From RPQJ01 sp963823535 (GTDB lineage: Bacteria > Pseudomonadota > Gammaproteobacteria > Steroidobacterales > Steroidobacteraceae): a stretch of DNA of 64,000 nt. The notes under the pieces were generated by a model. That model was not told the origin of the DNA. It did not search any database and was given only the letters and a program-made list of their open reading frames with translations. Below, one piece after another: positions 19,338 through 28,344 of the stretch (positions are counted from its first letter, which is position 1; each line of letters opens with the position of its first letter). The DNA lies in assembly GCA_963823535.1 (NCBI GenBank), contig CAWGLZ010000006.1, positions 806,001 to 870,000 on the forward strand. The letters run 5' to 3'. Position numbers and translations under genes: made by a program.

Positions 19338-21548
19338 ATGACCGACACGCCAGCAGAGCGTGTGGAAGAGGGAGCTTGGGCCAAGCTGCGCCGCCGCAAG
19401 GTCGTGCAGTGGGGCATCGCGTACGCGGCGGGCGCCTGGGCAGTACTGCAGGTCGTCGGTTTCGCGGCCGATACGTTCGACTGGCCACGCCAGATCCAGC
19501 AGTTCGCGTCCATTGGTTTGGCTGTCGGCCTGCCGGTCGTGCTGGTGCTCGCTTGGTATCACGGCGATCGCGGCCAGCAGCGGGTGAGCGGGGCGGAGCT
19601 CGCGATCCTGGCGGTGCTGCTCGCCCTCGGCGGGGGTGCGCTCTGGCTCTACGGTCAGCGCAATGCACAAGTCCCGGCTGCTTCGGCGCCGCCGGCCGGT
19701 CCGACCGCCGCGCAAGGTTCATCTGCCGCCTCCGCTGACGAGCGGCCCTCGATCGCGGTGCTGCCGTTCGATAACCGCAGCGACGCGGAGAAGGACGCCT
19801 TCTTCGTGGACGGGATTCACGACGACATCCTCACGCAGCTCTCGAAGGTGAGCGCGCTCAAGGTCATCTCGCGCACGTCGGTCGAGCGCTTCCGTGACAC
19901 CAAGCTGCCGCTCCAAGACGTGGCGAAGCAACTTGGGGTGAAGAGCATCTTAGAGGGCGGCGTGCAGCGTGCGGGCGACCGTGTGCGGATAAGCGTGCAG
20001 CTCATCGACGCGCGCACGGACGCGCACCTGTGGGCCGAGAGCTACGACCGCGAACTCACGGCGGCGAACATCTTCGCTATCCAGAGCGAGGTGGCGGCGG
20101 CGATCGTCGGGGCGCTCAAGGCGACGCTGACCGCCGGCGAGAGGGCACGCATGAACGCGGTGCCGACCCAGAACCTCGAGGCCTGGGAGAAGTACCAGCT
20201 CGGACGACAACGGTTCGCAAAGCGCACGAGCGTTGGATTCACCGAGGCGGAGCGGTACTTCCGCAAGGCGATCGAACTGGATCCGGACTTCGCGCTCGCA
20301 TACTCCGGGCTGGCGGATTCGCTGGCGGCGCGCTTGAACTACACCGACGCGCCACCTGCTGCGATCCTCAAGGCAGCTCAGGCGGCAGCAGACGCGGCGC
20401 TGAAGCTGGATTCGGGACTCGCCGACGCATGGGCCTCGGCGGGGCTGATCGAAATGCAAGGCGATCACGACGACCGTGCCGAGGAGATGTTCCGTAGGGC
20501 CATCGAGCTCAATCCGAATCAAGTGATGGCGCGCAAGTGGTACGGCGAACTGCTGCTGGGGCTGGATCGAATCGAGGAAGGCTTCGTCCAGCTGGAGGAG
20601 GCCGCCCGGCTCGATCCGCTGTCGGCCGTCGTGCGGGTGAAGCTCGGCGACGCGCTGGTGACGCAGGGGCGTTTCCGGGACGCGGCATCCCAGTATCGAA
20701 AGGCGATCGAAATCGATCCCCTGATGCCTAGTCCGTACAGCGGCTTGGCAAGTCTGGCGGCTTACGCCGACAATAATCTCGCCGCGGCGGTCCCGCTCGC
20801 AAAAAAAGCAGAGGCGCTGGACCGGGATAACCCCAACAAGGCAGTTGACCTGGCGGCTTTGTACTGGGGGTTGGGTGATGACGCCGCGTTCGACCTCGTC
20901 CTGCGGCAGGCCGAGCAGCGATGGCCCGATGACTCGACAGTCCAGGTCTGGCTCGCAGCGCGTGACCTGCAGCGGCGGGACCTGGACGGCGCCGCGAAGC
21001 ACGCGCGGCGGGCACTGGAGGCGGATCCGCGCGATCATGGCGGGCTGGTCCTCCTCGGCATCGTCGACTTCAGGCAGGGCCGATACGCCGCCGCGGCGGA
21101 GCGTGACAGGAAGGCTTACCCGGAACTCCTCGCGACGGCGGCGCCGCGCATCGACGTTTCGAATTACTGGATGGTGCTGAATGTCGTGCCGATTCTGCAG
21201 GCGCTCGGCGAGCACGATAGCGCCAATGTGCTCCTCGAGGGCGTCGAAACCGTCCTGAAGAAATTGCCGAAGCTGGGCGCATCGGGCTACGCGCCCAGTG
21301 ATGCAGCCGTCCTGGCGCTGCGCGGCCGCAAGCGCGAAGCGCTCGAGGCGTTGCGTACCGACCAGCAGGCAGGGTGGCGCGGTATTTGGCCTTGGTATCG
21401 CGACGCCGACGCCACCTTCGACTCAATCCGCGACGATCCCGAGTTCAAGGCGATCTTCGCTGACATCGAGCGTGACATGGCGCGGCAGCGGGCCGAACTC
21501 GCGGCACGGCCCAAGGACAAGCCGCTCGATCTGGCGATTGACAACTGA
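19338..21548 (+). CDS. Membrane-anchored TolB-like / TPR protein
   Basis: The 736-residue protein begins with a conserved N-terminal block (KLRRRKVVQWGIAYAAGAWA) and two or three membrane helices within the first ~110 residues. A TolB/FlgO-like domain follows at about 130-270 (SIAVLPFDNRSDAEKDAFFV, DDILTQLSKV, SVQLIDARTDAHLWAESYDR). The remainder is TPR repeats (AYSGLADSLA, AEEMFRRAIELNPN, YRKAIEIDPL). In the family this architecture is common downstream of adenylate cyclase or winged-helix domains; both are absent here, so no enzymatic role can be assigned. It may act as a periplasmic scaffold. It is isolated between intergenic repeats. Confidence 0.8.
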   Translation: MTDTPAERVEEGAWAKLRRRKVVQWGIAYAAGAWAVLQVVGFAADTFDWPRQIQQFASIGLAVGLPVVLVLAWYHGDRGQQRVSGAELAILAVLLALGGGALWLYGQRNAQVPAASAPPAGPTAAQGSSAASADERPSIAVLPFDNRSDAEKDAFFVDGIHDDILTQLSKVSALKVISRTSVERFRDTKLPLQDVAKQLGVKSILEGGVQRAGDRVRISVQLIDARTDAHLWAESYDRELTAANIFAIQSEVAAAIVGALKATLTAGERARMNAVPTQNLEAWEKYQLGRQRFAKRTSVGFTEAERYFRKAIELDPDFALAYSGLADSLAARLNYTDAPPAAILKAAQAAADAALKLDSGLADAWASAGLIEMQGDHDDRAEEMFRRAIELNPNQVMARKWYGELLLGLDRIEEGFVQLEEAARLDPLSAVVRVKLGDALVTQGRFRDAASQYRKAIEIDPLMPSPYSGLASLAAYADNNLAAAVPLAKKAEALDRDNPNKAVDLAALYWGLGDDAAFDLVLRQAEQRWPDDSTVQVWLAARDLQRRDLDGAAKHARRALEADPRDHGGLVLLGIVDFRQGRYAAAAERDRKAYPELLATAAPRIDVSNYWMVLNVVPILQALGEHDSANVLLEGVETVLKKLPKLGASGYAPSDAAVLALRGRKREALEALRTDQQAGWRGIWPWYRDADATFDSIRDDPEFKAIFADIERDMARQRAELAARPKDKPLDLAIDN

Positions 21549-21620
21549 GTCCCTGCCCTAAAGCGGACGTACGCGAAGGTCTCTAACGGGTCGAACTGAG
21601 ACCTGGCCGGCTTCGGTCAG

Positions 21621-21644
21621 CGGACGTTGCACGACCAATGTCCG
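21621..21644. repeat. Hairpin between convergent genes
   Basis: CGGACGTTG (21621-21629) and CAATGTCCG (21636-21644) pair along 9 bp with one G-T wobble and a 6-nt loop. No U-run follows. It lies between convergent genes and could be a REP-type element or a factor-dependent stop. Confidence 0.4.
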
Positions 21645-21651
21645 TCTGAAT

Positions 21652-22110
21652 TCAGTCCCGGGAGACTCCGGCGCGTCCCACCGTCCGCCGATACGTGGCG
21701 GCGCAGGCGTAGACCAGCGTCGCATTGACCACGCCGACGCCAGCCAGCACCGCGAACCAGGTGAACCGGGCGAGCGTGGTCGGGACCACCGACGGTTCGC
21801 CGTCTGATAAAAATGAGGGCACGCAGGCGAAGACGAGTCCGATCACGATGCCGTCGAACAGCACCGCCGGCAATCGTCGCGGCCACCTCGCCGACTGCCA
21901 GTGCAGATAGCTCGGGACGCGCCAGTAAATGCAGGCACTGGCCAGCGCCGCCAGAAGCGCGACCAGGGCGAACCCTGCCGGAGGGGGAAAGTCCGCACCT
22001 GCCATGAGGACCACCAGCCAGCCGACAAGGAAGGCCAGGGCCAGGCCGCGCGCAAAGCGGCGTGTTCCGGCGGACACGGGGGGGCGGTTGAACCAGAGCG
22101 CGTTCGGCAC
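21652..22110 (-). CDS. Hypothetical four-helix membrane protein
   Basis: The 152-residue protein has four hydrophobic segments (LALAFLVGWLVVLMAGADF, GFALVALLAALASACIYW, VLFDGIVIGLVFACVPSFL, FAVLAGVGVVNATLVYACA) and no recognised motif. It is the last gene of a minus-strand series of small envelope genes that begins with the secreted protein at 23878. Function unknown. Confidence 0.6.
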   Translation of the reverse strand: MPNALWFNRPPVSAGTRRFARGLALAFLVGWLVVLMAGADFPPPAGFALVALLAALASACIYWRVPSYLHWQSARWPRRLPAVLFDGIVIGLVFACVPSFLSDGEPSVVPTTLARFTWFAVLAGVGVVNATLVYACAATYRRTVGRAGVSRD

Positions 22111-22127
22111 TATTGCTTCCGCTCAGA

Positions 22128-22668
22128 TCATGGGGCCACGGGAGCGGGCGGCGCCAGCAGGACGTCGCCGGAGGATCGCAGCTCCATGTGGAGGCCTGTG
22201 CGGCGACGATAGTTTGTCGGCGCATCGAACGTGAAGATGCGCCCTGTGACAAACACCCGGGTTGATCGACCGGCCGACGCATCGGCAAGAAACATGCGCT
22301 GCAACTGTTCCGCTCCGTCATCCATCGGGACGCAGACTGCGAACGACGCGCCTGCCGGGTCACGCCCCTGGCCTTCAGGTTGAACTGCCAGGTCGCTGCC
22401 GCGGGCTCAACACCATTCACCGAGCCATCGCGCGCATCGATGGCGCAGCGGTCGGTCCTACGTTGCCGTGGTCCACGAAACCCCACAGCCTGATGTCCTG
22501 TCCGTCCGTGACGGCCCTGCCGACGTCGTGCTTCGCGAATCCACTCCTGCTGATCGACGACGCGGCAAGGTAGTCACCCACTGGCGCATCGCATCCGCCG
22601 AGCGCGGCGCTCACGACCAGCGTGACGACACCGATGAGCCAGCGAATGATTGCCGGCCCGGCCGTCAT
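22128..22668 (-). pseudogene. Lipoprotein gene broken by two frameshifts
   Basis: The ATG at 22668 overlaps the stop of the upstream gene (ATGA). It starts a lipoprotein signal (LIGVVTLVVSAALGGCDAP) and runs to QDIRLWGFVDHGNV. The frame is then lost and the expected continuation resumes one frame on (PAAATWQFNLKA). A second shift near 22370 puts PAGASFAVCVPMDDGAEQ and the end FVTGRIFTFDAPTNYRRRTG in the third frame. Both shifts fit single-base deletions on the minus strand. The three pieces read as one lipoprotein of about 180 residues. It is either a decayed gene or carries assembly errors. Confidence 0.65.
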
Positions 22669-23209
22669 GCCGGTCGAGGCGTGCGCCCGTGGTCCGTGCG
22701 CGCGGTCCGCCCGGAAAGGCGAATGCCCCAGATCAGGATCGGCCAGAGGAGGAGATTCACGACGAGTACGTTCGCGACCGCGGCGAAGATCAGCATCGCC
22801 GCCTGCAGCGGTGACCCGGGCTGGATACCTTCGATGTCGACGCCCATGGCCTGCATGGGCGCGCTCAGCAGTAGGGTGGAGAGCGGACCGATGTACTTTC
22901 CGTAGAGGTCGTTGAGACCGTGGGTCGCCATCACCAGCGCGATGATGCCAAGTCCGAGTAGCCACTGGTGGCAAAGATCGCGCCGTGCATGATTCGCACG
23001 GTGACCGGCGCGAAGAGGATGACGAAAGCCATGGCGCCCCAGAAAAGGTGACGCGGCTCAGGCTCCTGTCGATCGAGCTCGCGGATGGCCCAGAGACTGG
23101 GCAGATAGATCACGAAGGTGACTGACAGTGCAGCCATCATCAGCCGCGGATGGAGGCCGAAGTAAAGGACGTACGTGGGCCAGGCGAAGACGACTCCGGC
23201 CAACAGCAC
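22665..23209 (-). pseudogene. Membrane protein gene split by one frameshift
   Basis: The first part (GTG at 23209, three hydrophobic segments) ends ATSGYSDLASSRW-stop. If one base is restored near 22955 the frame continues as GLGIIALVMATHGLNDLYG into the second open frame, which has two further hydrophobic segments and ends at 22665. The whole would be about 180 residues with four or five membrane helices. I do not recognise the family. The weak GTG start lies 60 bp after the stop of the upstream secreted-protein gene, and the stop overlaps the downstream lipoprotein start by 4 bp. Confidence 0.6.
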
Positions 23210-23269
23210 GACGGCAACCGCCCACCGCCCTCCCGGCCGGGAGGGGTCCTCCCAGCCGGCGCCACTCGC

Positions 23270-23878
23270 TCAGTTGCAGCTGCTCTCGAACGCGGAAGCG
23301 ATCGACGAAACGTGGCGACTGGCATTGAAGTGCACGACCACACAATGGCTGTTCGACGACTTCCGCCAGTACGAGTAGACCTCGTCGCCCTGTACCTCGT
23401 TCTTGGCCTGCGTATAGCCTCGACGGATCATCTCGTCGTCGACCTCGCCGCCCACGCGTCGGCCGTTGACAAGGTCCGCAAGGTCAGCCGGCGTCTCGCC
23501 GCTGCCCACGGCCGCATGGCCGCCACCGCTGCTGGATTCCGCCGCGCCGAACGTCACGATGACCTTCGTGCCGCCTTCCCACTTGAATTCCTGCGTGTTG
23601 CCGCCGGCCTGCGTACGGACGACCTTGTTGCCCTTCTGGTCCTTGAAATGGTCCGCCTTGTTGGCCGGGCTGAGGCTGTAGGTGTCGCCGTTGCGCAGGT
23701 CGATGTCGATATAGCCCTGGCGTTGCGAGAACGTGCAGGGCCCGGACCTGCCCTGCTTCGTCTCGCCGTCCTTGCGGACCTGGCAGTTCGCGTCGGAGGA
23801 ATCCGCTCGGGCGACGGACACGGCGGTGCCGAGCGCGAGGATGGTTGCCAGCGCGACGAGCGCCTTGGATGACTTCAT
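23270..23878 (-). CDS. Secreted protein of unknown function
   Basis: The 202-residue protein has a signal peptide (MKSSKALVALATILALGTAVSVARA). Its first half (CQVRKDGETKQGRSGPCTFS, IDIDLRNGDTYSLSPANKADHF) is a compact beta-rich domain with two cysteines. The second half ends with a Cys-containing stretch after a Gly-rich linker (SSSGGGHAAVGSGE). I do not recognise a family with confidence. It heads the minus-strand series of small membrane and lipoprotein genes down to 21652. Confidence 0.7.
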   Translation of the reverse strand: MKSSKALVALATILALGTAVSVARADSSDANCQVRKDGETKQGRSGPCTFSQRQGYIDIDLRNGDTYSLSPANKADHFKDQKGNKVVRTQAGGNTQEFKWEGGTKVIVTFGAAESSSGGGHAAVGSGETPADLADLVNGRRVGGEVDDEMIRRGYTQAKNEVQGDEVYSYWRKSSNSHCVVVHFNASRHVSSIASAFESSCN

Positions 23879-24043
23879 TATTGCTCCAGTTGTTCAGGGG
23901 GGGGAATCGCGGCGAAGAATAGACCACCGGTTGCGTCGCGACCAACCCGCATTGGCGGACTATCCGGATTGCGAACGTCGGGCCTCGATGAACCATCGCG
24001 CTCCAGGCGCTCTTGCGAATCCTCCTCCCGGATCCGCAGCCAT

Positions 24044-24072
24044 TTGGTTGCTCACGGATGATCTGAGATACT
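24044..24072 (+). promoter_or_regulatory. Probable sigma-70 promoter for the DUF4870-like gene
   Basis: TTGGTT (24044-24049) and GATACT (24067-24072) are 17 bp apart and lie 35 bp upstream of the GTG start at 24107. Confidence 0.45.
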
Positions 24073-24106
24073 GGGCAGCCGTCGCCGGCCCGAGGAAGCT
24101 GCCGCC

Positions 24107-24514
24107 GTGATCGATCAAAGCGCGACCCGCCCGGTCGACCCGTCTCTCGTCAGCTACACGCACTGGATGTATGCGCTGCACGCGGCGAGCGCGCTGCTGG
24201 GCATCCTGACCTCGGCCGCCATCGCCACGGCGTTCGTGTTCAGCATCCCGTCGATCATTGCGGTGATCATGAACTACGTGAAGCGCAACGAGGTCCGCGG
24301 CACCTGGCTCGACAGTCATTTCGGCTGGCAGCTGCGCACGTTCTGGTACGCCGCGCTGTGGATCGTGCTGATCGTCGTGTTCTCCACGCCGCTGATCCTG
24401 CTGATCGGCCTCGGCATCCTCACCATGTGGCTCGGCATCGCCGTCGTCGGCCTGTGGATCCTGTACCGAGTGATCCGCGGCTGGCTCGCCCTCAAGGACG
24501 GCCGCCCCGTCTAG
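24107..24514 (+). CDS. DUF4870-like small membrane protein
   Basis: The 135-residue protein has an N-terminal SYTHWMYALHAASALLGI helix, a second helix, a charged loop (YVKRNEVRGTWLDSHFGWQLRT) and two C-terminal helices ending in YRVIRGWLALKDGRPV. The SHFGWQLRTFW motif is characteristic of this DUF4870-type family, whose function is unknown. The GTG start at 24107 is supported by a GAGGAAG ribosome-binding site 8 bp upstream. slyD follows after 68 bp. Confidence 0.85.
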   Translation: MIDQSATRPVDPSLVSYTHWMYALHAASALLGILTSAAIATAFVFSIPSIIAVIMNYVKRNEVRGTWLDSHFGWQLRTFWYAALWIVLIVVFSTPLILLIGLGILTMWLGIAVVGLWILYRVIRGWLALKDGRPV

Positions 24515-24582
24515 CCGGACCCCCGGTCCCCTGTGGCTGGTCCCGCCGGCCATCGACGCCCATTCAATTTCGGAGTCCCGCC

Positions 24583-25071
24583 ATGCTGATTGCCCCCGAG
24601 AAAGTCGTCCTCATCCACTACACGCTCAAGAACGACGCGGGCGAGACGCTCGACAGTTCGTCGGGCGGGGAGCCACTGGCCTACCTGCACGGGCAGGGCA
24701 ACCTCATTCCGGGTCTCGAGAAGGCGCTCGAGGGCAAGCAGGCCGGTGACAAGCTCAGCGTCAGCGTCGAGCCCGGGGCTGGCTACGGCCAGCGCGACGA
24801 CAAGCTCGTGCAGCAGGTGCCCCGGCGGCAGTTCGGCGGTGCGAACGTCCAGCCGGGCATGCAGTTCCATGCACAGACCTCGCAGGGCCAGACGCGGGTG
24901 GTTACGGTCACGAATATCGCGGGTGACATGGTCACGGTGGACGGCAACCACCCGCTCGCGGGCGAGAACCTCCACTTCGACGTCGAGGTGACCGAGGTGC
25001 GCGACGCGTCCGCCGAGGAACTCGAGCACGGCCACGTGCACGGGCCGGGCGGACACCACCACCACGACTGA
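24583..25071 (+). CDS. slyD: FKBP-type peptidyl-prolyl isomerase SlyD
   Basis: The 162-residue protein shows the SlyD order: split FKBP domain (VVLIHYTLKNDAGETLDSS, YLHGQGNLIPGLEKALEGK), the inserted IF chaperone flap, then NHPLAGENLHFDVEVTEVR. The C-terminal tail HGHVHGPGGHHHHD is His-rich and would bind nickel or other metals, as in SlyD, though it lacks the usual cysteines. It folds prolyl bonds in the cytoplasm. The ATG at 24583 has GGAG 7 bp upstream and is chosen over the longer open frame. Confidence 0.93.
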   Translation: MLIAPEKVVLIHYTLKNDAGETLDSSSGGEPLAYLHGQGNLIPGLEKALEGKQAGDKLSVSVEPGAGYGQRDDKLVQQVPRRQFGGANVQPGMQFHAQTSQGQTRVVTVTNIAGDMVTVDGNHPLAGENLHFDVEVTEVRDASAEELEHGHVHGPGGHHHHD

Positions 25072-25169
25072 TCCGCGGAATTACCTAGAGAGGTCAGCGA
25101 CATCCACGGCTCGCGGCCAGCGAGCCGAACGTGGAAACTACTTCTCGTTTTCCTCCTGCGTGAAAATTG

Positions 25170-25204
25170 ACCGGCGGCCTGCGCAAGCACCCGCCGGTTT
25201 TCTT
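25170..25204 (+). terminator. Intrinsic terminator after slyD
   Basis: ACCGGCGG (25170-25177) pairs with CCGCCGGT (25191-25198), followed by TTTCTTA. It lies between convergent slyD and the L,D-transpeptidase gene. A second hairpin (GGCTCG/CGAGCC) occurs just before it at about 25107-25128. Confidence 0.75.
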
Positions 25205-25215
25205 ATGGCCCGCGT

Positions 25216-26916
25216 TCAGCGGGGCAGGCGGAATTCGCTGTCGAGCGCCGCGAGCGTCGCCGGATCGCGACCGTAGACGTCGTTGCGAAAGATCACCTGA
25301 CCGTCCGGCCGCGGCTGCGCTGTCCAGTAGAGAATCAGGACCGGCACTGGCTTCGCGAGGTTGACGGTCTGCGTCTTCCCGCTGGCGACGACCCGTGACA
25401 TCGACTCCGCGTTCCATTGCGCCGGATCGTTCAGCACCAGCCCGGCGAGCTCGAACGCCTTCTCTACGCGGATGCAGCCCGAACTGAAGGTGCGCTCGTC
25501 CTTCTCGAACAGCGACTTCGACGGCGTGTCGTGCAGGTACACGAGGTAGGGGTTCGGGAACATGATCTTCACCAGGCCGAGCGCATTGTCCTCGCCCGGG
25601 TCCTGGCGCAGCTGGTAGGGCGGCAGCCGTGACGCGCTGTACTGCTTCCAGTTGACGGAGTACGGGTCGACCTCGCGCCCCCGCGAGTCGATCACGCGGA
25701 TGTTGTTGCGCTTCAGGTAGCCCGGGTCCCGCTTGAGAACCGGCAGCTTGTCCTTCACCAGGATGCCCGGCGGGATGGTCCACGTCGGATTGATCACGAC
25801 GTAGGTGATCAGCGACTTGAAGATCGGCGTCTCCCGGTAGGGCCGACCGACGATGACCTTCGACGTCCAGATCGGCTCGTCATCCCTGAAGTACGAGGCA
25901 TAGAACCCCGCCACGTCCACCAGCACGAACTCACCCTTGAGCTCGTGCATCACCCAGCGGGCGCGCTCGAGGTTGATGCGGATCTGGTCGATGCGGGCGC
26001 CGACGGGAACGTTGAGTGCCGCGCGGGTCGCCGGGCCCACCGCACCGTCGGGCGTGAGGCCGTGGCGTTCCTGGAAGTGCCTCACGGCCGTCTCGAGTTC
26101 CGGGTCGTACTCGGTGTCCTGCGGCGGCGTGGGTGGTGCCAGGTCGCCCGCCAGGTCGTTCGTCACCTTGAGCCGGTACCTCAATGCCGGGACGCGGGGA
26201 TCGCTCATGTCGGGCTTCAGGGTGGGACCGTCGCTGATCGCCGACCAGCCGCCGGCCGCGGCGAGCGCCCGGTACTCTTTCAGGCGCGCGCGTCCGCGCT
26301 GGTACCAGACGTGCTGCGGACGCGCCGCGTCGAAGGTCTCGCGGATGCGTCCGGAGTCGAGCGCCTCGGTGAGCCGCTCAAAGCCGCGCTCGACCGAAAC
26401 GGGCCGCGAGGCGAAGTTCCATTGCGCGCTCAGCTTCTCGGGGTCGACCTTGCCGAGGTAGAGGTGATAAAGCCCCAGCATCATCGCGTCGGTCGCGAGC
26501 AGTTCGAGGTCGGCCTGCTCGGCGAGCGGCAGGGTCCCGCTCGCCCGCAGGTCGTCGCGGAGCGACTGCAGCGCCTCGATGTGGTAGTCGGCCGGGTTGA
26601 GGCCGTCGTCATGCAGGTCGGCGAGGGCTGCGACCAGCAGGTCGAGCCGCGCAGGGTCGCGCCACTTCGGCTTGAACTGTTGCGACTCGAAATACCGCGC
26701 GACCGTGTCCGCCAGGATGACGCGCGTGCCGCGAACGGCATGGTCGCGATGATCGTGTTCCGTGACGTAGCGCAGGTGATCGACGCGCTCGCGGATCGCC
26801 TCGGTGAGGGGGTCGCCGGGTGCGGCGGGCGGCGCTACGGCGGGCTGACCTGACGCGGCCAGCGACAGGAGGAGGCAGAGGAATCCCAGCGCCGTGCGCA
26901 AGGGCAGTGTGTGCAT
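25216..26916 (-). CDS. L,D-transpeptidase (LdtD/YcbB type)
   Basis: The 566-residue protein starts at the ATG at 26916, which has AGGAG 7 bp upstream and opens a signal peptide (TALGFLCLLLSLAASGQP). A scaffold domain, a peptidoglycan-binding domain (AVRHFQERHGLTPDGAVGP, about 280-320) and a C-terminal YkuD domain follow. The active site is HDTPSKSLF...SSGCIRVEKA with Cys481 as nucleophile. LdtD-type enzymes make 3-3 cross-links in peptidoglycan and can bypass penicillin-binding proteins. It lies 50 bp downstream of rimO on the same strand. Confidence 0.92.
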   Translation of the reverse strand: MHTLPLRTALGFLCLLLSLAASGQPAVAPPAAPGDPLTEAIRERVDHLRYVTEHDHRDHAVRGTRVILADTVARYFESQQFKPKWRDPARLDLLVAALADLHDDGLNPADYHIEALQSLRDDLRASGTLPLAEQADLELLATDAMMLGLYHLYLGKVDPEKLSAQWNFASRPVSVERGFERLTEALDSGRIRETFDAARPQHVWYQRGRARLKEYRALAAAGGWSAISDGPTLKPDMSDPRVPALRYRLKVTNDLAGDLAPPTPPQDTEYDPELETAVRHFQERHGLTPDGAVGPATRAALNVPVGARIDQIRINLERARWVMHELKGEFVLVDVAGFYASYFRDDEPIWTSKVIVGRPYRETPIFKSLITYVVINPTWTIPPGILVKDKLPVLKRDPGYLKRNNIRVIDSRGREVDPYSVNWKQYSASRLPPYQLRQDPGEDNALGLVKIMFPNPYLVYLHDTPSKSLFEKDERTFSSGCIRVEKAFELAGLVLNDPAQWNAESMSRVVASGKTQTVNLAKPVPVLILYWTAQPRPDGQVIFRNDVYGRDPATLAALDSEFRLPR

Positions 26917-26966
26917 GATCGTCTCCTGGTGCCCGCGAACCGACGCTGCCGTCGCGGGATCTCGAT

Positions 26967-28289
26967 TCAATTCCTGCGGGATACCCGGCCGGTCAGGTCG
27001 TACTCGCCGGCCGCCGTGATTTCGACGTCGGCCCAGTCGCCCGCTTTCAGCTTTCCGGGCCGCGGGATGTGCACCGCGCCATCGATCTCCGGGGCGTCGG
27101 CGGCCGAACGGGCGACGGCGCCGTCGTCGCCGACCTCGTCCACCAGCACGCGCATCTTCGTTCCCACCTTCGCGGCGAGCTTCGCCGCACTGATCTCGCT
27201 CGCCAGTTCCATGAAACGCTCGTAGCGGTCCTGCTTCACCTCGTCGGGAACCGGGTCGGGCAGCGCATTGGCTGCCGCGCCGTCGACCGGCGAGTACTTG
27301 AAGCAGCCGACGCGGTCGAGCTGCGCTTCGCGGAGCCAGTCCAGCAACGTCTCGAAGTCAGACTCGGTCTCGCCCGGGAAACCGACGATGAAGGTGCTGC
27401 GCAGCGTCAGTTCCGGGCAGACGCCTCGCCAGCGCCGGATGCGCTCGAGCGTGTTCTCGGCGTGTGCGGGGCGGCGCATGAGCTTGAGGATGCGCGGGCT
27501 GCCGTGCTGAAAGGGAATGTCGAGGTAGGGCAGCACCCGGCCCTCGGCCATGAGTGGGATCACCTCGTCCACGTGCGGATAGGGATACACGTAGTGCAGG
27601 CGCACCCAGGCACCGAGCGTCCCGAGCGACCGCGCCAGATCCGTGAACCGCGCCTTCACCGGCCGGCCGCCCCAGAAGCCCGTTGCATATTTCAGGTCGG
27701 CGCCGTAGGCGCTCGTGTCTTGCGAGATGACCAGCAACTCCTTGACGCCCGCCCCCACGAGGCGCTCGGCCTCGAGCAGCACCTCGCCGACGGGGCGGCT
27801 CGCGAGATCACCGCGCATCGACGGGATGATGCAGAACGTGCAGCGGTGGTTGCAGCCCTCCGAGATCTTGAGGTACGCATAATGGCGCGGCGTCAGGCGG
27901 ATGCCCTGCGGCGGCACCAGGTCCACGAACGGATCGTGCAGCGGCGGCAACTGCTGGTGCACCGCGCTCACGACCTCCTCGTACGCGTGCGGGCCCGTTA
28001 CCTTGAGCACGCTCGGGTGCCGGTCGGTGATGGTCTCAGGCTTCGCGCCGAGGCAGCCCGTCACGATGACTTTCCCGTTGCGCGCGAGGGCCTCGCCGAT
28101 CGCATCGAGCGATTCGTGGACGGCATCGTCGATGAATCCACAGGTGTTGACGACGACGAGGTTCGCGTCCTCGTAGCTGCCGACGACGTCGTATCCCTCC
28201 GCGCGTAGCCGCGTCAGGATGCGCTCGGAGTCCACCAGGGCCTTGGGGCAGCCGAGCGAGACGAAGCCGATACGGGGGGCGGCGGCCAT
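26967..28289 (-). CDS. rimO: Ribosomal protein S12 methylthiotransferase RimO
   Basis: The start at 28289 gives the family N-terminus (RIGFVSLGCPKALVDSERIL); the frame is open upstream but without homology. Three parts are visible: the UPF0004 domain with cluster cysteines (SLGCPK, VVNTCGFID, VTGCLG), the radical SAM site GCNHRCTFCIIPSMRG, and a C-terminal TRAM domain (EIDGAVHIP). RimO adds a methylthio group to Asp89 of ribosomal protein S12. Length 440 residues is standard. Confidence 0.96.
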   Translation of the reverse strand: MAAAPRIGFVSLGCPKALVDSERILTRLRAEGYDVVGSYEDANLVVVNTCGFIDDAVHESLDAIGEALARNGKVIVTGCLGAKPETITDRHPSVLKVTGPHAYEEVVSAVHQQLPPLHDPFVDLVPPQGIRLTPRHYAYLKISEGCNHRCTFCIIPSMRGDLASRPVGEVLLEAERLVGAGVKELLVISQDTSAYGADLKYATGFWGGRPVKARFTDLARSLGTLGAWVRLHYVYPYPHVDEVIPLMAEGRVLPYLDIPFQHGSPRILKLMRRPAHAENTLERIRRWRGVCPELTLRSTFIVGFPGETESDFETLLDWLREAQLDRVGCFKYSPVDGAAANALPDPVPDEVKQDRYERFMELASEISAAKLAAKVGTKMRVLVDEVGDDGAVARSAADAPEIDGAVHIPRPGKLKAGDWADVEITAAGEYDLTGRVSRRN

Positions 28290-28344
28290 GGCGACGGGCG
28301 GGGACGGGCTGGGCGAAGAGGGTCGTGAGGTCGCGCCGGGGCGC

